In this document: positions 31,992-44,832 of the stretch, piece by piece
Layout: each line of letters starts with the position of its first letter
How positions within the stretch are numbered: position 1 is the first letter of the stretch
Source: Grammothele lineata
Taxonomy: Eukaryota > Basidiomycota > Agaricomycetes > Polyporales > Polyporaceae
Direction of reading: 5' to 3'
NCBI GenBank assembly: GCA_002150815.3
Contig: NDFF03000104.1
Location: 1 to 64,000 of the forward strand
DNA length: 64,000 nt
Notes under the pieces: model-generated
Seen by the model: the letters and a program-made list of their open reading frames with translations, nothing else
Databases searched by the model: none
What the model was told of the DNA's origin: nothing
Program-made: the position numbers and the translations under genes

Positions 31992-33471
31992 ATGGCGAAC
32001 GGGGCACTTTCCAAGTTTCTCAAAGAGAGGAAGGCAGCGTATCTAACCGCTGTAAATGCAGGAAAGGGGGGAGACTGGACGGTTGTGATGGGAAATGAGG
32101 CCGGAGGTACGTTCTGACTTGTATCATTCATCGAGTAGCCGGCGTATGTAGAGATTGTTTGGTTCAATGGGGACTTGGTTACAAAGACCCCGATTTTTTT
32201 TTCTGTATCAAAACTTTCTGAGCACCCTCTAACATATCTTCGCCATAGACCTCGATTCTATCGCGAGCTCGATCGCATACGCATGGTTCGCATCCAACGT
32301 TCAAGGAAGCACCGTAGTCCCATTAACCCAAACACCGAGGACCGACCTCCACCTTCGCGCCGAGAATTTACATGCTTTTGACCTCGCCAAGCTGGATGCC
32401 AGGACGGATATTCTCTGTATCGATGACATACCCTGCGGACCTTCCGACCCCTTCCCCTCTTCCACCTTCGCTCTCGTTGACCATAACCGTCTCCAAGCAC
32501 GGTTCTCGCGCGACAACCCCTCCGCGCGTGTCGTGGCCGTGGTGGATCACCATCAAGACGAGGGCCTCTACCACGATACGGCCAATCCCAGACTCATAGT
32601 CGTTCCCACTGGAAGCTGCGCTTCCCTTGTCACGCAGCTCTTCGAAGGTCACCCTGAACACATGCCCCCAGAGTTAGCGACATTGCTGCTATGCAGTATA
32701 CTCATCGATACCGGTGGGATGAAGCCCGGGGGCAAAGCTGAGGCAGCCGACCATCGTGCGGTTCAATTCCTCATGCCACTCGCAGTCGCTAGAGAGCAAC
32801 AGAGTCTACTTTCTCTGGGTTCCCTGAAGGCGGATGCACCGCACGAAACGCCGGGTATCACCGAACTTCATACCACTCTGCAGGAAAAGAAGGCATCCGT
32901 AGCGCATCTCAGCACTTCTGACCTGCTGAAGAGGGACTACAAGGAATATATGATGGTTCCCGCCTCTGCGCCCTCTAGCGAGGTCCTCGTAGGACTTTCC
33001 TCTGTCCCCGTCGGATTCGAGTCGTGGCTCCCCCGCGACCCGGACTTCTGGTCACAGACGGAGGTTTTCATGGCGGAGCGGAGCGTCGCCGTGCTCGGCA
33101 TCTTAACCTCGTTCCGCGACGCCGAACACCCCGGCAAGAGCGGAAGGGGTAAACATCGCCGCCAGCAGATGTACGTCGTGCGCGGCCATGACGACCTGGC
33201 GAAGACACTGTTCGACGCACTTGAAGACGCGGAAGAACTCCAATTGAAGAGGAGGAAATTCCCCGAACTCGGGGTACACAAGGGGTTCAGCGACGGCGTT
33301 CGCGCGCATGCATGGGAGCAGAAGAACGTGGATGCGACGCGGAAAGCAACTGCGCCGCTTGTCAAGGCCATCATAGAGGGAGAGTCTCGGCATGCGAACC
33401 TGTAAGTCTCGGAATCTGGTGTGTATGTTGACATGTGTTCAAAACGAACTCATGCCTTTTGTCACAGGTGA
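31992..33471 (+). CDS. PPX1: Exopolyphosphatase PPX1 (DHH family)
   Basis: Cytosolic or mitochondrial DHH phosphoesterase that removes terminal phosphates from inorganic polyphosphate. Coding exons 31992-32106 and 32249-33402 with a 142-nt intron give 423 residues. Metal-binding motifs are in order: GNEAGDLDSIAS split by the intron, ILCIDD, the DHH motif in VVDHHQDEG, LIDTGG, and the C-terminal DHHA2 region with GILTSF and ELGVHKGFSDGVRAHAW. The last codon is interrupted by a possible second intron (33402-33467). Unspliced RNA ends CTG TAA (33403-33405) and spliced RNA ends CTG TGA (33469-33471), so both encode the same C-terminus. The coordinate given covers the spliced stop. Confidence 0.92.
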
Positions 33472-35143
33472 AACATCGTGATGAGTGCCAGTGATTTTGG
33501 CTTGTGGATGCTTTGAGGACCATCGTAGGGATGCACCGCTTGCATACAGAATGTGTTGAAGCTGCGCATTAGCTCCTACCGTCCGTGGTGAGTCTTCGAC
33601 GCGTGGTAGACTATGGTGAAGTTGATTGTTGAAGTTCTGACAGTATATGTCCATAGTACATGTATCAACAGTATCATGATCTCAGAACCAAACAGCAGGC
33701 GTCGATCAGTTGGACAAAGATCTTCAACACCTCTCACCTACGACTTTCTGTCGGCCCGAAACGCAGCATTACGCCACGCAGCATACACTTCAGCCATAGG
33801 TCAGCTTCCGCATCGGCTCAACCATGTCATCTACGAAACAGCACAGACAGCACCCGGAACTGCCTTTATTCGTTGCTTCGGCTCGTGAGGCCGTTCGTGC
33901 GAGTCTACGCAGTGGCCTCTGGGAACTCATCCACGGTAGACCGATCAGCCGCCAGAGCGCATCTGCGAAACGCTGCGGCAAGACTAATCTGGCAGCGATC
34001 GCCTTAATCTCCCGCGCCTTCTCTGACAGCTGTCAAGACTCGACTCCATTTTATCCTCAGACGAGGGAAAAATCAGGCTCGTAGGCGATTCTGCATAGGA
34101 GACGGTAGTTATAGGAGCTCCACCTTGCCTGTGCCCATCGTTCAGCTTGCGGCGAGCTTCTCACCGTGTCGCTAGGATTGTAACGGACGCCGATATGTTA
34201 GGGATTGTTCCTTGGCGTTCCACCAATGCATCAACGACACAGCTCCGACGCAAGGATTCCAATTCCCGGTTCGGCACTCCCGTCAGCCCCGATACGATCT
34301 TATAGCTCGCCTCGGTCACATATTGAACACTGATTTGTGACCGTCTATGGGCGGCGACCACCGCAAGTCCACGGGCTACAAACCCCTCAGTACCACGACG
34401 TAGGCACAGTGGGTCCTTCGAAAGACGCTGGGACACTCGGTGGCGCGTAGCAAGGGGCTCTCATCCAATCCTGAACTGATACCTGGCACGCGCACTTCGG
34501 CCGTCTACATTCGGCATCCGGTTTACTTATGTCTGCAGAGGGGCGTGACGCTCAGTCTAAGGCGTCGTAGCTTTCTCTCACAATGAAGGTCCTGGTTTGA
34601 GATGATACACGTTACAGTCGCGTTTCCCTCGATCTGCCGTGCGGCCCGACTCAAGACGTCGACATCGGCTTTGCAAGACAAGCAGACTGCATGCGACAAA
34701 GCATCAACCACGAGCGAACTCGTGTCCTGCGAGCGTTCCCACACGGCGGCTAAGCCCACAAAACGGAGCTGCGGACCAGCCAGATGCGGGTACCACGGAG
34801 CCAGATGTCCGCTTAACGAAGCCCACTGCCGCCGGGCTGTGTTGTGCAACGGGATAGACGCATGTCCACGTTTTCCATTGGTATGTTGTATCCGCCTTTG
34901 CAGTTTTTAATCACCAGATCTAACCAACTGGTTATGTCGGTTCCATCTGCCCCGGCCGCCTGGTATATAAATTAGGCAGAATGCTCAAACTCGGCTTTCT
35001 TCCACGGGCTATGTCTACATCAGCGATAGCCCGAAGTTATGAGGCGGATCGCGGTACAATTCGGGAGCCAGCATAAATCCCTGGACGGCCTTGGCACAGT
35101 TTATGTGGCAGAAAGGAAGGCGGTGCTCGCCGAACGGCTTGGA
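33472..35143. other. Long gene-free stretch upstream of the manganese peroxidase
   Basis: About 1.7 kb. Open frames of 80-115 codons (33660-34007 +, 34161-34436 -, 34523-34849 -) show no domain, and none has compatible splice partners. Composition is less GC-rich than neighbouring genes. It could hold a degenerate element or distal regulatory DNA of the peroxidase; I see no terminal repeats. Confidence 0.4.
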
Positions 35144-35150
35144 TGCACGC
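35144..35150 (+). promoter_or_regulatory. Putative metal-response element (TGCACGC)
   Basis: Matches the MRE consensus TGCRCNC described for white-rot manganese peroxidase promoters. It lies about 410 bp before the ATG of the peroxidase. A 7-mer match alone is weak evidence. Confidence 0.35.
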
Positions 35151-35188
35151 AGCCACATTCCCGCGCAGCGTCGGCGTCGGCCTCTGTG

Positions 35189-35195
35189 TGCACAC
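35189..35195 (+). promoter_or_regulatory. Putative metal-response element (TGCACAC), palindromic
   Basis: TGCACAC overlaps its own reverse complement in GTGTGCACAC, so the MRE consensus is present on both strands. It lies about 365 bp upstream of the peroxidase start. Confidence 0.4.
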
Positions 35196-35319
35196 TTGAG
35201 GCCGGCATACGGCGTCCAGAGGCAGGCATCTCTGTACACTTCCCATGACCAATCTATCCGTTGCCATAGGATGTCGGAGACAGCGCTGGGTGCTTCCCCA
35301 CATTGGGGAAGTGGATCGC

Positions 35320-35327
35320 CCAATTGG
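35320..35327. promoter_or_regulatory. CCAAT box (both orientations overlap) upstream of the peroxidase
   Basis: CCAATTGG gives overlapping CCAAT motifs on both strands about 235 bp before the ATG, within the usual range for fungal CCAAT-binding complexes. Confidence 0.4.
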
Positions 35328-35408
35328 TCCCGGCGCGTCGGTGTGCTCGTCCGGAGTTTGGGAATGACATACTCTAGCGCATACGGGGTTTCTGGCTCGG
35401 AGCGAGGA

Positions 35409-35415
35409 TATAAAG
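35409..35415 (+). promoter_or_regulatory. TATA box of the manganese peroxidase gene
   Basis: TATAAAG lies 144 bp upstream of the ATG and is followed by a pyrimidine-rich stretch (35440-35530), typical of a fungal leader and transcription start area. Confidence 0.5.
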
Positions 35416-35558
35416 GTACAACGTTGTATTCTCTTGTCCCTCACCTCGCTCCCTTCCCCTTCTCCTCCTAGCTCCCTTTTTCTTTCGGGACAATTTGCAG
35501 CTTCGTTCACCCTTTGCTTTACCTTTAGCTTCATCTTCGCTGCAAATTTTACGCTACA

Positions 35559-37053
<1,495 letters not shown>

Positions 37054-37489
37054 GTCATGTCTCTCGGACGTGCAATAGCAACAATTCGTCCACGACCGTT
37101 GGATCGTTCTTCACTTTCTTCACACCGTATGATTGAACGGTTATGCGTGATACTTATTTTTTCATATCACGAATGTATGGACTTTTGGATACTACCCTTC
37201 TTGTTGAATTAATAATAACGCATTCATTCAAACTACTTTGGGGTGACGAGTTCGAATAAATATAACCACTTCGATAGCATAGGGGGGTATTTTCAGCTAC
37301 TCGATGATTCAGATCCGAACTCGACTAGGCTCCAGACCCTAACCCCAGTCTGGGGTGCGAATCTAAACGGTCCGGATGGCCGCCTGGTAGACTCGTCCTG
37401 AACTGCTGAGACCATCTTGCCTGTGACCTTCTGCTTCCTCCTTTCGCCTCCAAAAATACCTGTGTTGCCTCATTTTTTCCGCAACAGCT
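37054..37489. other. Intergenic, no gene seen
   Basis: About 435 bp: AT-rich 3' UTR of the peroxidase (with AATAATAA near 37209) and upstream region of the DUF1308 gene. Confidence 0.45.
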
Positions 37490-39502
37490 ATGGAATCTTC
37501 CCCTCATCCAGAGCTTCAAGCCTTGCGAATTCAGTTACGCGATATATATGACGCCATGGGCACCTTCGGCGCAACCCAACTCGCAGTCAAACCACCACTC
37601 CTCGACTCTTCCATCGACTTGCACGGAGGCGATGTCAGCGAAGAGTTTCACTCTCATCAGGATGCAGTCCACGGCCTGCGTGCTTTGCGGGACGCCGTCA
37701 GACGCGATCTCGATATCTTGGAGAAGGTGAGCCCAGTCTGCTAGATGGTTGGTGAACTTTCCCTTACTATCCGCATAGAATCGCCACCAGTAGTTCCTAG
37801 ACGACCCTAAGTGCGCTTCTCAGCCTGCTCTGTCAACCAATGCCCCATACCTCATCTCCGTCTGGTATGAAGTACTGCAAGCCCCACCGCCCATCGTGAC
37901 CATCATGAGGACGTTCCTGGAGGGTGAACAGCCCGCCCATGTTCCACACCGCGGATCACGTAAACCTTCCGGGGTTAAAGTGGATGTTGTTGCTGACGGG
38001 GGAAAACGGTGGATTAGGGTTAATACGTATGTTGCGCACTTCTCGCCCGATTATATGCGCTCACGTGAAGAGGCAGCACCAAGAACTCGCGTTTGCTCGC
38101 AGAGTTCCGCGAAATAGACTCATACCTCACGGATTCTGAAGACGAAGACCTTGATGAAAATGGACGTCCCAGTCTCGCCCAAAAGGAGTTCGATAACTCC
38201 ATATTGAAGATAGGAAGGTCCCTTCTTGACGCCGCATCCCGAAACCCTGTGTCGGGGACCGACTCTATCCCGTTAGTGACGATGCGACTCACACGCCTAG
38301 ACCCTTCTCCATCCAACCCAAAAGAGTACGATGCACGAATAGCGCAAACCATAGACATGCTGCGCGATATGGGAATCACAATAGAGCTTGGCGAGCACGA
38401 CCCGTCCACGCTGCCCAAGGTTATCCCTAGACCAGTTCGCCGACTAGAGCCCACAATTCGCGTCAATCTAGACTTATCCATTCTCATCGCTCTCGTGTCC
38501 GACATCACGCACTCCCCCCTGCCCGACTCAACAGCAGAGGCCGAAGCCCGGTATATTCCCTCATTGCAGTACCGCGAGTGGAAACGCAAGCGTGTAGAGG
38601 CAACAAAAGGCACAAACGAGCACGTTCGAACGATGGACGATGAAAAGCCGTTTGGACAGACCGGCATGGGAGAACACTCCCGCGCGCTCGCAAACCAGGC
38701 ACTCCAGGAGATGGGCCGCGGGCTCCTCAACGAGTTGCACGACCGTCTCGTCGCTGTCTCCGCCTCTTCTGACCTTTCACACGTGGAATTCTGGACGACC
38801 CCGGAGGCGCGCGATCGCTGCCTCCGCATCGTACTATCGAAGATCGGCGGGCCCCGCGAGAAACAACGCGCATCCGCACTATTCCCGTCCCCAGATGTCT
38901 CGGTAGCGGAGGCGGAAGGTCGATACTGGGAGAACTCCCGCCACCCGCGAGGTTTCCTACCTTTCATCCCGATCCGCGTTTTCCCCTCTTCTGTTCCCCC
39001 CGAGGAGGAACAACCTCCTCTCAAGGCTGAGGACGGCCGCCCTTTGTCGCCTTTCTTCAACGTTCTAGCCCGCACATGCCGCGACGTTCTCGCCCAGGAG
39101 GCCACGCCACACCAGAACTCCCCACCTCCATCCACACACCAGAATCGGGCGAGTGAGGATGCGTCACACGATGGCGGGGGAGAAGGAGAAGGAGAGGAGA
39201 TCGAGCGCGCGGCAGTCATGAAGGCGAATCCGCGCCTGACGGTGCATACCGTCCAGAGCATGCTCTGTGGCGCTGTCCGAGGCTGGACGACGCTCACTGC
39301 AAACAAGTCGAGCGTCAAGGCGATCCTGCGCGACATACGGGCGTCCGAGGGAGGATATGGGTGGGTGCGGGAAGCCCACGCTGGCGAGGAAGCTGTGGTG
39401 GAAGGAAGTGAAGACGCTGTCGTGGTCGAGAAAGCGGCCATGTGGGTCGTGGATCCTAGGAGTCTGGCTGAAGGGATGAGGGCGGACTATTCTCCCGAGT
39501 AG
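37490..39502 (+). CDS. DUF1308 (UPF0415 / C7orf25-like) protein
   Basis: Conserved eukaryotic protein of unknown biochemical role; the C-terminal domain has been proposed to be PIN-like. About 620 residues. An N-terminal helical segment (ELQALRIQLRDIYDAMGTFG) is followed by VWYEVLQAPPPI and the conserved KVDVVADGGKRWIRVNT-TKNS, which is joined across a short intron to RLLAEFREIDSYL. The DUF1308 core has TIRVNLDLSILIALVSDITH. A low-complexity insert rich in Gly/Glu lies near residue 520. The first intron ends just before TTCCTAGACG and the second just before CACCAAGAAC, both checked by phase. It is transcribed in the same direction as the kinase, PPX1 and peroxidase genes. Confidence 0.82.
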
Positions 39503-39811
39503 CTTTGGTTGAACCAGACACCAGTCTTGTGAAAATGCTACTGATCGCGAAGGTGTAAAACACTGTAGGACGTATCCGAAGGGCCCCAAGCCTTGTTTGA
39601 GTTAGAAGAGACAGTTCATCATGTAGACCTTACGGGACCATGCGTCGCTGAGACGAGTGGAGTCAAAAACTCGAATGTCCTTTACTGGAGCACACTGGCA
39701 GAGCGATCACGAAAGCGAAATGCGATATAAAGCCGCACGAATCGAAAGCATCAAAGCCTAACCATACATGGCGATCGAATGCACAGAACATGGAGCAGCA
39801 GACCCTCGTCT
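39503..39811. other. Convergent intergenic region
   Basis: About 310 bp between the stop codons of the DUF1308 gene (+) and the S41-like gene (-). No gene seen. Confidence 0.45.
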
Positions 39812-42661
39812 CTACGAGAACACCTTCTCCGCACTAGTGGATGCAAGTAGTCAGCACTTGTCATCATGCAGCAATTTCGAGCGCAACACTCACGCGAAGG
39901 TCCAGAGCGCCTGGGGGTTCATGTACGTCTCCGTCGTGTACGGGAAGCGGACTGCGAGTTAAGAAGGGGCGTCAGGATTAAGGCTTCAAGGATACGCAGA
40001 GCAGAACAGGATGACACTGACGATGAGGCAGCTCCGACTTGTACTCTGAAAAATCGCTTGTGAGCAAACTCGCGAATCTCCGTGTGAACATGATATTACT
40101 CACCGATCGGGGTAGACTCGTCAAGGAAGCTGTAGGCTGTAAACGAACAACGGTGTCAGTACGATACGCTTCGTACAGCGCGCTGCTGTTAACGCTGGAC
40201 TTACCGATACGCCAGTTGTGACTGAGAAGGACACGAATGAACGTTGCGTGAGCGCCCAGAACACTGGATACATATCACGACGTCACCGCTCACCGGAAGT
40301 CACCGTTGACCAGCAGATCAGGGGGCGCGAGGGGATCCTGAAGAATAGACTTGTCAGCCCCAAACATACTTGCGAATATCCCGGAAGCTACTTACGTCCT
40401 TGAGGTTGGCCGTCTTGACCTCCGAGTCAATATCGAACCACTCGAGCACCTGGTTGCCAGCCATGCCTGTGGGGGACACGCGTCTGGTCAGCCAGTCCCA
40501 CGTCTCGCTGAGAGGGCGCTACACACCCTTGAACTGCATGGGCACGTTCGGCTTGCCGCCGAAGATGGCGATCGTGGTGTTATGGCGCTCGTTCATGAGC
40601 GTGCTGAACATGGCGCACGTGGACGCACAGTTCGCGTTCCCAACAATCGCTATCTTCCTACGCTCGCGCCCTCGTCAGCGAGCATAAACGGGTAACAAGC
40701 AAGACGTGAACGCACTCGGGAGGGAAGAACGGCTCCTCCGGGATGTCCACGACGGCCGGGCACACGTCGCCAAACCGCTGGCTCTCCGTGTACTGCTGGC
40801 CGTTGATCGTGCGCGTCGTGCTCGGCTTCATGTAGTTGAAGCCGAGCGGCATTTCTGTGTTGTTCAGGAAGGACCAGTTGTCGGGCGTGTAGAACGAGAC
40901 GGTGTCGTTCAGGCCGAGCGCGATGTCGCTCGCGAGGATCTTCTGCGCGAGAGTGCCCGCGCGCATGGTGGATTGGAAGCCACTGTGGGTATATGCCGGC
41001 TGAATGAGCAAGAGTACGCGATATAATTGGCGAGGAACGTACGGGTTTTGGAAGCTGCCGAGACTCTTCGTGCCGGAGAGGTACTCGTGCAAGAACTGGC
41101 CCAGGCAGACAAAGCCGCCTAGTAGGGTCCAGATCAGCTGACGAGCTCATTCGACTGAATTTTAACTTACCGCCGTTGTTCGACAGATCGACGATGAGCT
41201 GAGTAACACCAGCAGCCTTGAACGCGTCAAATGTAGCAACAGTATCGGTCTGGAAGCCATTAAAGTCGTCCGGTTCGAACGAGCCCACGAACATCTACGA
41301 GCCCGAGATCAGCTTGGTAGCCCTGCACCGGGATCAGACAAAGAACTTACGACGCCAGTCTTCTTGTCATCGAGGATGTACGACTTAATCACGCTCTCGC
41401 TGCCGTTGAGTTGTGGGAGCGTCGGCTGGAACTCGGACGGGAGCCCGACGGCTGTCGACGGGCGCGCGTCGATAGGGCGCACGTTCCCGCGCGCGAGCTT
41501 AAGCTGGCGCTGGCCCGAGATCCGTGCGAGGCCGGTCTGATCTTTGAAGTCGACACCGTTAGTATCCGCGTTAGCTGCGCAGAGGTTCGTCCAGCTGCGT
41601 GTCAGAGATGCACATTAGAACGGACAGCGTGTGGTGGATAGCTGTAGCTTGGGACCCACTAGTCTGCCTTGTTGGTGAAGTTGACACCGCCGGCGTAGCT
41701 CGAGAGGAATGGGATGGTGACAGTCTCCGCCTTTGTCGAGTTGACGGGGATGAGCTTCATCGTGAGGCTCGTCAGGTCGGGGAACGCAGGGCCGGCGATG
41801 TCGCCGAAGCGCTGGGAGAAGTCCGTGCCAGAGATACGGTAGCTGCTGAACGCGCTGTTGAAGCGCACGCCGTGGTCGAGGTAGTTGCCGGACTGCGTGG
41901 ACGCGATGAGGTCCGCATACGCGAACGCATCCTTGCCCTGGATCTCGAGGACCCGCGCACCCGCGAGGCGCTTCCAGTCGAAGTGAAGCTTGTCGAAGTA
42001 AGAGGTGTAGCTTGGCCCGAGGAGGGAGACGAACTCGACCGAGTCGGGCGCGACGTAGATAGACTGCACGCCATCAACTTCAAGCAGGACAACCGGCGCG
42101 GGGAGGAGGTTTTGGTACGCGGTGTAGCAACTGGGGAGCCAGCCTATATGCGCAAGTAGAGACTCATTAATAAAAGATAGGAATGCGAAAGGAGAAAGAC
42201 GCGTACGAGTGTGCCCGTCGTTGAGCTGGTTCGTCCAAGTGTACAAATCGTGGTTGAAGTCGTAATCCGTCTGTATGCAGCGCACGCTCCATGAACACCC
42301 CAAACACCTCCCGACCCGGGCGCATATATCCACTCACCGCATAATGCGTCGTGTTCATCCGCGCGATCTCCGCGCGGATGTTAATCGTCGACTCCTGGAA
42401 CGGCGGGGGCGAGTTGAGGTAGTAGTCCTCGAACGTGTAGAAGTCGAACACGCGCGAGACCGCGGTGAGCACGTTCTGGCGGAGCGTCTCGTTGAATGGG
42501 AAGGACTTCATGCACGCGAGCGCGTCCGCGGGCGGCGCGAACGCCTGCCCGGCGATCTTCGCGCAGGGGTCGGGCGCGGCGGGGGCAGCGAACGCGAACG
42601 GGGTCGAGAGGCCGAGGAGCGCCACGAAGGCCGTAAGGCGGGCGAACTTGGAGGACGTCAT
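39812..42661 (-). CDS. Secreted S41-family (tail-specific protease-like) protein
   Basis: Predicted extracellular serine peptidase of the C-terminal-processing (S41) fold found in many ascomycetes and basidiomycetes, related to CPAF-like proteins. It has a signal peptide (FVALLGLSTPFAFA). The N-terminal region has FYTFEDYYLNSPPP and the conserved QLNDGHTRW. A PDZ-like stretch contains ARVLEIQGKDAF, and the S41 core has DDKKTGVVSS, MFVGSF and QLIVDLSNNGG. The nucleophile region is NANCASTCAMFSTLMNERHN, followed by IAIFGG. More than ten exons; the final ones code for WRIAYSFLDESTPI, RFPYTTETYMNPQALW and FAAEKVFS. TATAAAA lies about 110 bp upstream. Exon joints at the 3' end are less certain than the rest. 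Confidence 0.83.
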
Positions 42662-44832
42662 GGCTGAGTCCTTGGACGGCGTGCGAGGGCTCGGAGGACG
42701 AAGCGACGACGGCGACGGTCGACTTGAAGTCCGGGGCGCAGACCTGGTGGCGGAGGAGGGACTGTTCGCATTTTATACGCGACGGCAAATGGAGATGTGC
42801 GGTGTGTGCCAGTAGGGAAGGCCATCAAGAGACGTCCGTGCCGCCGGTCCTCGTCGCGCTGGGGTGTGATGCGGGCCAGGGCAAGAATAGACAGGTCCGT
42901 ATGGGCTGGACATTGATGAGACGTCTCTGATAGAGGTGCACCATGTGGGCAGAAGAGAAGATGGGAAACCCGGCGGACGTCACGGTCCTCGTACATCGCG
43001 CTCACGTGCTCGGCCACTCTCCCATCCACCCAGGCACGATAAGCGTCTCCGTTTCGTCGCTCACGCATTCTCGCCTCTGGGGTCTACGTCGCACACGAAC
43101 ATTCATGAAAGGCTGGTGAAAGCCTTCTTCAGGCTGCGTGGAAACACGACAAAATACGCTCTGCGGGCGATCCTCAATGCGGCACAAAGTCGGCGCAAAA
43201 CGATAAAACGACTACCGTCCGCGGAGATCACCAAGCTCTCAAACACCGAAATCTCCAGCACAGCGCGCCCCCGCCGGCTTCCTCACTTTGAATAAACTCT
43301 CACAACCCCGGTCGGGTATCTTTCCAACACGACTCCCGTCCAAACAGCACTCGTCGCGACTACGCGGCGCCGTTGCATTTCAAGTGTCGTCTACTAGCAT
43401 CCCACCCGCAGCATTTAACTTCAAGCTTCGACTCGTCCCCGACATACCGACAATACGAATGTCTGTGGCGAGCCGCCTTACGAAGCTCCAGCGACACGCC
43501 CGACGTCGGCCCAGTCTGACCAGAAGTGGCGGGCATGTCGGCATTGCCATAATCCACCCTCTCACACCTGACACCGTAAACCAAATCCTCGTCGATTCAG
43601 TCGCCCCAGCTCGATGCTGTGGCGTCGGCCCACCCACTCGATCCTGCACACGCCAGCACCGTCGCGCGTGCGCGTCACGAGCACCTCGAGCCACACTGAC
43701 AACGAGCGTTCCAAAAAACGTCGCCGTGCGCACTTGCCTGGACGGTCCATCCGTGCACACCTCTTATCGCAGTGACCCGTCTCGCCCGGAACCCCGACAG
43801 ACGGAACCATAGGCCGTACCTTCCCCAGCCCGATCCCCATGGGCACTCGGAAGTCGAAGGCAAGTCGGGGGAAGGCGGGGGTGCCGGCATAATGCGTCGG
43901 GACCGCGAGGCGCCCTGAGACTGGGCCTGGCTGGTGGGGAAGCACCGTGCTGATAGCACAAGAAGCTGAGCGGGTATAGGAGTTTATGGCTACCTGCAGT
44001 CGCAGAAGCTCTAGGATCAGCGGAGGCAAGGACAAAGGTTCCACGCACCTGTCGTACGACTTGCGCGCGGAGAGAACTCGGGGACTCCAACAGCCGCGTG
44101 TAGCGTCATAGATAGCTACCTATCCAACATTAAGCAGCGCGAGCTCTATGTAGCTAGCTGTTACAGTAGAGCAGAGGGGACAAGCGTATCCGGTAGGTAC
44201 ATGCATGTAGCAATGGGGGGCAGAGGAGTGTGTATGGTGTAGACGATATGTGGGAGGTGTCGCAGAGCAGGGGAGGGAGGATGAGGATGGCTGTTGGTAC
44301 AGATGATGGGTCGATGCTAGGACAAGATAGAGCGAGTAAACAAGACGGCCAACGGAGATGCAAACGCGGCAGCTGCAAAGGGAACAGAGAACGCGCAAAC
44401 GCAGCTCCCGGTTCCTCTACAGCCGCTTATGCGCAGTGCGGTAATCCGCATCGGCGGCGGAGAGGAGGAAGCAGGAGACGGGGGATAAAAAGCGAGGACC
44501 AGAGAGCAGATAGGAATAGAGATGGAAGCACGGCGGATATGCAAGCAAAACGGTCCCGGATCTAAATCGCACAAACCAGGCGGGTAGGGAGGAACAGGGG
44601 AAACGGAAAACCATAAACCGTTAGTGGGGTTAGCGAGGAAGAAGGACGGTCATGCACTGGAGATGTGGTAGGGAAGTGGGGGCGTGATGCGGTCATGACC
44701 GATAAAATACATAGTCCGTTCAGTGCGTCCCGCCGCCAACGACTACTCGGGGCGGCCTCAACCGGGACGCGTCAGACGTCATAAATGCGTCTCACTCGCT
44801 CGTTCGTTCGTACTTTCGTCGTCGCTCATAGC
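42662..44832. other. 2.2 kb region without a supported gene
   Basis: Includes the promoter of the S41-like gene (TATAAAA on the minus strand at 42771-42777) and the 3' side of the next minus-strand gene. Frames of 174 codons (43288-43812, +) and 160 codons (43562-44044, -) overlap each other on opposite strands. Neither shows a domain, signal peptide or intron logic, so I do not call a gene, although a lineage-specific one cannot be excluded. Confidence 0.45.

Noticed and set aside
43288..44044. Overlapping 174-codon (+) and 160-codon (-) frames
   Set aside because: They lie on opposite strands of the same GC-rich DNA and neither shows domain, signal or splice structure.
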